Of a DNA stretch of 54,661 nt, positions 52,059 to 54,661 are shown in pieces; positions within the stretch are counted from its first letter, which is position 1, and every line of letters starts with the position of its first letter. This stretch comes from Symbiodinium natans (lineage: Eukaryota > Sar > Dinophyceae > Suessiales > Symbiodiniaceae), in contig CAJNDS010000270.1 of NCBI GenBank assembly GCA_905221605.1, positions 127,501 to 182,161 on the forward strand, read 5' to 3'. The notes under the pieces were generated by a model that made no database searches, was not told the origin of the DNA, and worked only from the letters and a program-made list of their open reading frames with translations. A program made the position numbers and the translations under genes.

Positions 52059-52411
52059 TGAGCGATAATAAATCAAACGAAGGTGGCTTCCACTTAAACA
52101 CGGATGGGTTAAACTGCTTACCTTGTAAGTGTAGAAGAAAGACTTTTCACAAAGAAACTAAAATAAACAACGAAGGTAAAACAATAATTGAAGACAGGAG
52201 CAGTTGGAAGATGGGGAGAGGAATAACCCCCGATGAAAACGACATCTTTAAAACAAACTCACAAGATAATGAAGGTGTTGATACGGTTACCACCGGATGG
52301 GGATCAAGAAAACCCACTCCAGAAGAGAGACTAGAAAAAGTGGAGGAGGATGTTGAAAGGATAGACAAAGATGTAACTATTTTGAAGAATAATTTAAATA
52401 TGATGGATTAG
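52058..52411 (+). CDS. Unknown protein with Cys pair and C-terminal coiled coil (117 aa)
   Basis: ATG at 52,058, overlapping the previous stop by one base. CLPCKCRRKTFHKE (20-33) could bind a metal. The middle is polar, and the end (EERLEKVEEDVERIDKDVTILKNNL) is a clear coiled coil with heptads, so it probably oligomerises. No domain is recognised. Confidence 0.62.
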   Translation: MSDNKSNEGGFHLNTDGLNCLPCKCRRKTFHKETKINNEGKTIIEDRSSWKMGRGITPDENDIFKTNSQDNEGVDTVTTGWGSRKPTPEERLEKVEEDVERIDKDVTILKNNLNMMD

Positions 52412-52598
52412 TATATAAATAAATAATTTCTATGGTAATTTGACAGTGTATAGTTCCCCCTGCCAGACATCTAGAAGAAAATCAGGTCCCATTGCTCCCG
52501 TGTGATGAACAGCTTCATAAGCACACCATAAGAGTGTGGAAATGATAAGAATTCGCAATTAGTTTCATTAAATCTTAGGGAATGCAAACTCCAGCATT
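52412..52598 (+). other. Unassigned gap in the viral core
   Basis: About 190 bases without an open gene. The part at 52,440-52,520 is noticeably less AT-rich than its surroundings (CCCCCTGCCAGACATC, GGTCCCATTGCTCCCG). I find no tRNA fold. It could be a small RNA, a decayed gene or a replication signal. Confidence 0.35.
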
Positions 52599-52623
52599 TT
52601 TTCATAATCTCGCATTATGAAAA
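52599..52623. terminator. 10-bp hairpin before a zinc-finger gene
   Basis: TTTTCATAAT (52,599-52,608), loop CTCGC, ATTATGAAAA (52,614-52,623). It lies 20 bases before the ATG at 52,643 and so could be regulatory rather than a terminator. Confidence 0.45.
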
Positions 52624-52642
52624 TGTGTATATTATTAATATA

Positions 52643-52846
52643 ATGACAATAACAGTAAATAAGATATTAGTTGATTTTGAACCATATACTGAAACAAATA
52701 ATGTTGTTACTAGGAAGTGTTATCGTTGTAAGCAAGACAAAAATATTGATTGTTTTAAGCGTTGCTATTACGCTGGTAAGCATTCTCATTATTATGTTAA
52801 ATATATTGCGACTTGTTCTGAATGCTTGGATAAATCTGTCAAATAA
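52643..52846 (+). CDS. Small treble-clef-like zinc-binding protein (67 aa)
   Basis: ATG at 52,643 chosen over the in-frame GTG at 52,625 because TTAATATAATG matches other starts in the element. CYRCKQDKNIDCFKR (26-40) and CSECLDK (58-64) give the pattern CxxC...F...CxxC that is common in small proteins of large DNA viruses and in HNH-type treble clefs. The HNH catalytic His is not apparent, so a binding role for nucleic acid or protein is more likely than cleavage. Confidence 0.65.
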   Translation: MTITVNKILVDFEPYTETNNVVTRKCYRCKQDKNIDCFKRCYYAGKHSHYYVKYIATCSECLDKSVK

Positions 52847-52929
52847 ACCGCGATGCAGTAAATCTTAAGAAAATAATATTTCTGAGGAAAATGACTTAAA
52901 GAAACAACAACTTGTATATTATCAGGGAA

Positions 52930-53466
52930 ATGTTCAATCAAAACGAACAGGATGAAATAACAAATAACTTCTTGGATGTTGTCAAGGTTCACGATTACTT
53001 CAGGGAACTCGAGGAAGAGCGACGGAATTGTAAATGTAAAGATTGTAAGAAACACGAACGTTATTCCGCTCTGTATGAATTGTCACTACCAGAAAATATT
53101 ATTAATAATATTTACGGCTTTGCTTATTGTTGCCGTAGTTGTCAAAAACGCCAGTTCAAGAAGGAGAGGCTAGAGGGAATTATCAGACGTAATATACTAC
53201 ACATATATGATGTAGATAGACTTATTTTCTCAATTAAACATGACTTTCCCAGTTATGACAGGGTTAAAAATAATCTGTTCAAGAAATTGTCAACAAAAAG
53301 ATATACAGTGTTCAAATGGATATATGAGGACTGGATGGATATTAAAAATATTGATATTCGTAGTAAGATAAACGATTTTGGTTTTAATCCAGACGTTTTT
53401 ATTAGGGACTTTAATAAAATTGTTGGAACTCTTATGAATAAACCTGAGTTTGTCTTAATGGATTAA
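52930..53466 (+). CDS. Cys-rich zinc-binding protein of unknown function (178 aa)
   Basis: ATG at 52,930, with an in-frame TTG 18 bases upstream. CKCKDC (34-39) and CCRSC (67-71) flank a hydrophobic segment (LSLPENIINNIYGFAY), suggesting a zinc-stabilised fold. The remainder is basic with many Phe, Tyr and Ile, as in a globular helical domain (FNKIVGTL near the end). LPENIINNIY resembles the start of an F-box-like helix, but the evidence is slight. It is the rightmost gene, reading toward the right TIR. Confidence 0.62.
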   Translation: MFNQNEQDEITNNFLDVVKVHDYFRELEEERRNCKCKDCKKHERYSALYELSLPENIINNIYGFAYCCRSCQKRQFKKERLEGIIRRNILHIYDVDRLIFSIKHDFPSYDRVKNNLFKKLSTKRYTVFKWIYEDWMDIKNIDIRSKINDFGFNPDVFIRDFNKIVGTLMNKPEFVLMD

Positions 53467-53490
53467 ACAGCCTAACCAGCATAGTTATAG

Positions 53491-53530
53491 TGTAATTATA
53501 ATACATAAGCAGTTATATATTATAATTACA
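53491..53530. terminator. 13-bp perfect hairpin next to the right TIR
   Basis: TGTAATTATAATA (53,491-53,503), a 14-base loop, then TATTATAATTACA (53,518-53,530). It lies between the last gene and the inner edge of the right TIR. It may end transcription before the TIR or take part in replication of the end. Confidence 0.55.
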
Positions 53531-53539
53531 GTGTTGTTA

Positions 53540-53833
53540 CAACCCTTAACCCCAAACCCTGAACCAAATCCTACGAGAACCCCCTTGCCCCTTTTGAGTA
53601 ATAATGCCACCTTAGAGGTAATAGATGGGGTAATGGTTATTCCTAGAATTGTATTGATAATGGGGTAGTAGTAGTGATATATCGGTGAAATGTAGGGGGG
53701 AATGTAGGAATGATCATCTAATGGGGGAAGTAGTAGTGATTTATCGGTGAAATGTAGGGGGGAGTATAGGAATGATCATCTAATGGGTTGGCGGTGGCAT
53801 TATTACCCAAACTGGGCAAGGTCTACTCTGACT
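53540..53833 (-). repeat. Right terminal inverted repeat
   Basis: Reverse complement of the left repeat, 294 bases, ending CTACTCTGACT next to the target duplication. It includes the inverted 61-bp tandem units and telomere-like CCCTTAACCCCAAACCCTG at its inner edge. Differences from the left copy are mostly single bases, clustered in the second 61-bp unit. Confidence 0.93.
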
Positions 53834-53838
53834 CATTC
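53834..53838 (+). other. Target-site duplication, right copy (CATTC)
   Basis: Exact copy of 32,427-32,431, directly outside the right TIR. Removing the element and one copy joins ...TTCAGCAGCATTC to GGTACCTATG. Confidence 0.85.
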
Positions 53839-54304
53839 GGTACCTATGCTCTCTTAGAAGAAGCGGAGCCTTTGAGTCCCGATCCCTGACTTCACACAAC
53901 TTGGGAGCCACAGACGGAAAGAAAGCTGTGTCTAGGGCATGACGCCGCAGCCAGCGAGGGTCAGGAGCATAGAGCCGCACTCCCAACAGGCGAGCATCAG
54001 CAGCATCAGGCCGGCCCCGTTTCTCGTCGAAGAGCCGTAAAATAAGCAAAACCACACAGAGCCTCAAAAAGGGTCCTTGGAGGCCATGGCGGCAGTCGTC
54101 CCGCGGGGAGGGGGACGCCCAGCCGGAAAAATCAAAATCTGCCCACCCTGCCCTCCAGACCCCACCGGCTTTGCCCCTTGCCCCAGCCCTGGCAGTATTG
54201 AACGACACTCCCTCAGGGGCAGCTTTCATGATCAGACGATGTCATGCAAACACGCACAAAGCAAGGTCAGCTCAGGAAGAGTCCTGCCAGGCGGGTGCTT
54301 CTTT
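53839..54304. other. Kinesin intron, right part
   Basis: Host-composition sequence between the insertion site and the kinesin exon at about 54,311. The minus-strand frame near 53,840-53,900 (KAPLLLREH) would continue across the empty site for about 20 more codons, so a small coding piece cannot be ruled out. No family is recognised. Confidence 0.4.
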
Positions 54305-54660
54305 CGGTGTAGCAGGTGCGAGAAGGTCTCGAATCCGCTCGTTGTGAATCTGCACAGACTGCTGCAGTGAAGCTATCGGGTAGTGACGTAGTGGCTGTAG
54401 TCTTGTGGCTTGTGCAAGACTGACATCACTGCCGGGTGTTTCACTGCTCCGGCTATGGAAGCACGGTCCCACGAAAAGCCTCGTAGAAGGAGGCAACGCA
54501 GACAGTGTCGGGCTCCTGGTCAGATTGTTTGGTTGCCGAAGACGAACATGACCGGCCTTGCTGTGTGTCCCTTGCAGGGTGTCAAGAGCATCCTCGTGCT
54601 GTCCTCACTGAGAGCGCTGAAAATTGCTTCCAGTGTTCGCGGAACAAGGCCAGAGCCCAA
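54305..54660 (-). CDS. Kinesin-like motor protein, upstream motor exons (partial)
   Basis: Two minus-strand exons of the same motor domain as at 29,855-31,445. SGLVPRTLEAIFSAL (about 54,609-54,660, followed by GTGAGG as donor) matches the GIxPRxLxxIF segment after the P-loop exon. SVQIHNERIRDLLAP (about 54,311-54,358, after a pyrimidine-rich stretch and CTGCAG) matches the EIYNExIRDLL motif. The P-loop exon itself lies outside the window. Their order and strand place the viral element between IRDLLAP and the switch I SRSHAIF exon. Confidence 0.72.
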
Positions 54661-54661
54661 A

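Larger units (their letters stand above)
32432..53833. mobile_element. Integrated polinton-like virus, complete, ~21.4 kb
   Basis: The element has inverted terminal repeats of about 293 bp, a 5-bp target duplication, an rve integrase, a packaging ATPase, a double jelly-roll capsid protein and a penton-like protein, which together define a polinton-like virus (PLV). The core from about 35,770 to 53,540 is AT-rich with tightly packed genes on both strands. The left 3 kb has host-like composition and carries an effector gene. No adenovirus-type protease is seen. Except for the missing capsid start codon, every core gene is open, so the element may still be competent or only recently silenced. 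It lies in an intron of a host kinesin gene. Confidence 0.92.

Noticed and set aside
52412-52640. tRNA gene in the viral gap
   Set aside because: I could not fold a cloverleaf and saw no T-loop GGTTCGAATCC-like consensus.
53780-54229. 149-residue minus-strand frame crossing from host DNA into the right TIR
   Set aside because: It joins host intron and TIR sequence, has no known domain, and the real kinesin exons are elsewhere.

Overview
The window is a piece of nuclear DNA from a microbial eukaryote carrying one complete, integrated DNA virus. The host part is moderately GC-rich and gene-poor. It is full of microsatellites and degenerate TTTAGGG-type (telomere-like) repeats. The host genes I can recognise are split into short exons, and one kinesin junction reads best as a GC-AG intron. 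These traits together suggest a dinoflagellate; this is an inference and no marker gene proves it.

Host left flank (1-32,431). I recognise an exon series of a SAM-dependent methyltransferase on the minus strand (about 11,900-12,400). A kinesin-like motor gene lies on the minus strand, with exons at 29,855-31,445 and again beyond the virus at 54,305-54,660. Weaker traces are a possible 2A-like peptide of a retroelement (9.2 kb), a SANT/Myb-like exon (24.5 kb) and a ubiquitin-hydrolase-like fragment (30.8 kb). The rest is repeats and sequence in which I see no gene.

Integrated element (32,432-53,833, about 21.4 kb). It is bounded by ~293-bp terminal inverted repeats beginning AGTCAGAG and by a 5-bp target duplication (CATTC). 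It sits in a kinesin intron. It has two parts. A 3-kb, host-like-composition left arm carries a Crinkler/RHS-type NTPase-nuclease effector gene. An 18-kb AT-rich core carries a polinton-like virus: retroviral-type integrase, a 1302-aa family B DNA polymerase fused to an SF1 helicase, double jelly-roll major capsid protein, penton-like minor capsid protein, lipase-like hydrolase, S74-chaperone fibre, GIY-YIG endonuclease, A32-type packaging ATPase and about ten small unknown proteins, several with zinc-binding cysteines. I see no adenain-type protease, which fits a polinton-like virus better than a classical Polinton.

How it works together. Integrase and TIRs give insertion, the polymerase-helicase gives replication, and the ATPase, capsid proteins and fibre give particles. 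Seven genes, mostly structural or probably structural, have a TCTA box 8-18 nt before their start. This resembles the late promoter described for the giant virus CroV and its virophage mavirus, so this element may respond to a co-infecting giant virus (inference). The core reads as nearly intact. The one clear defect is that the major capsid frame has no ATG at its beginning. The two TIRs differ at roughly a dozen positions, so the insertion does not look brand new.
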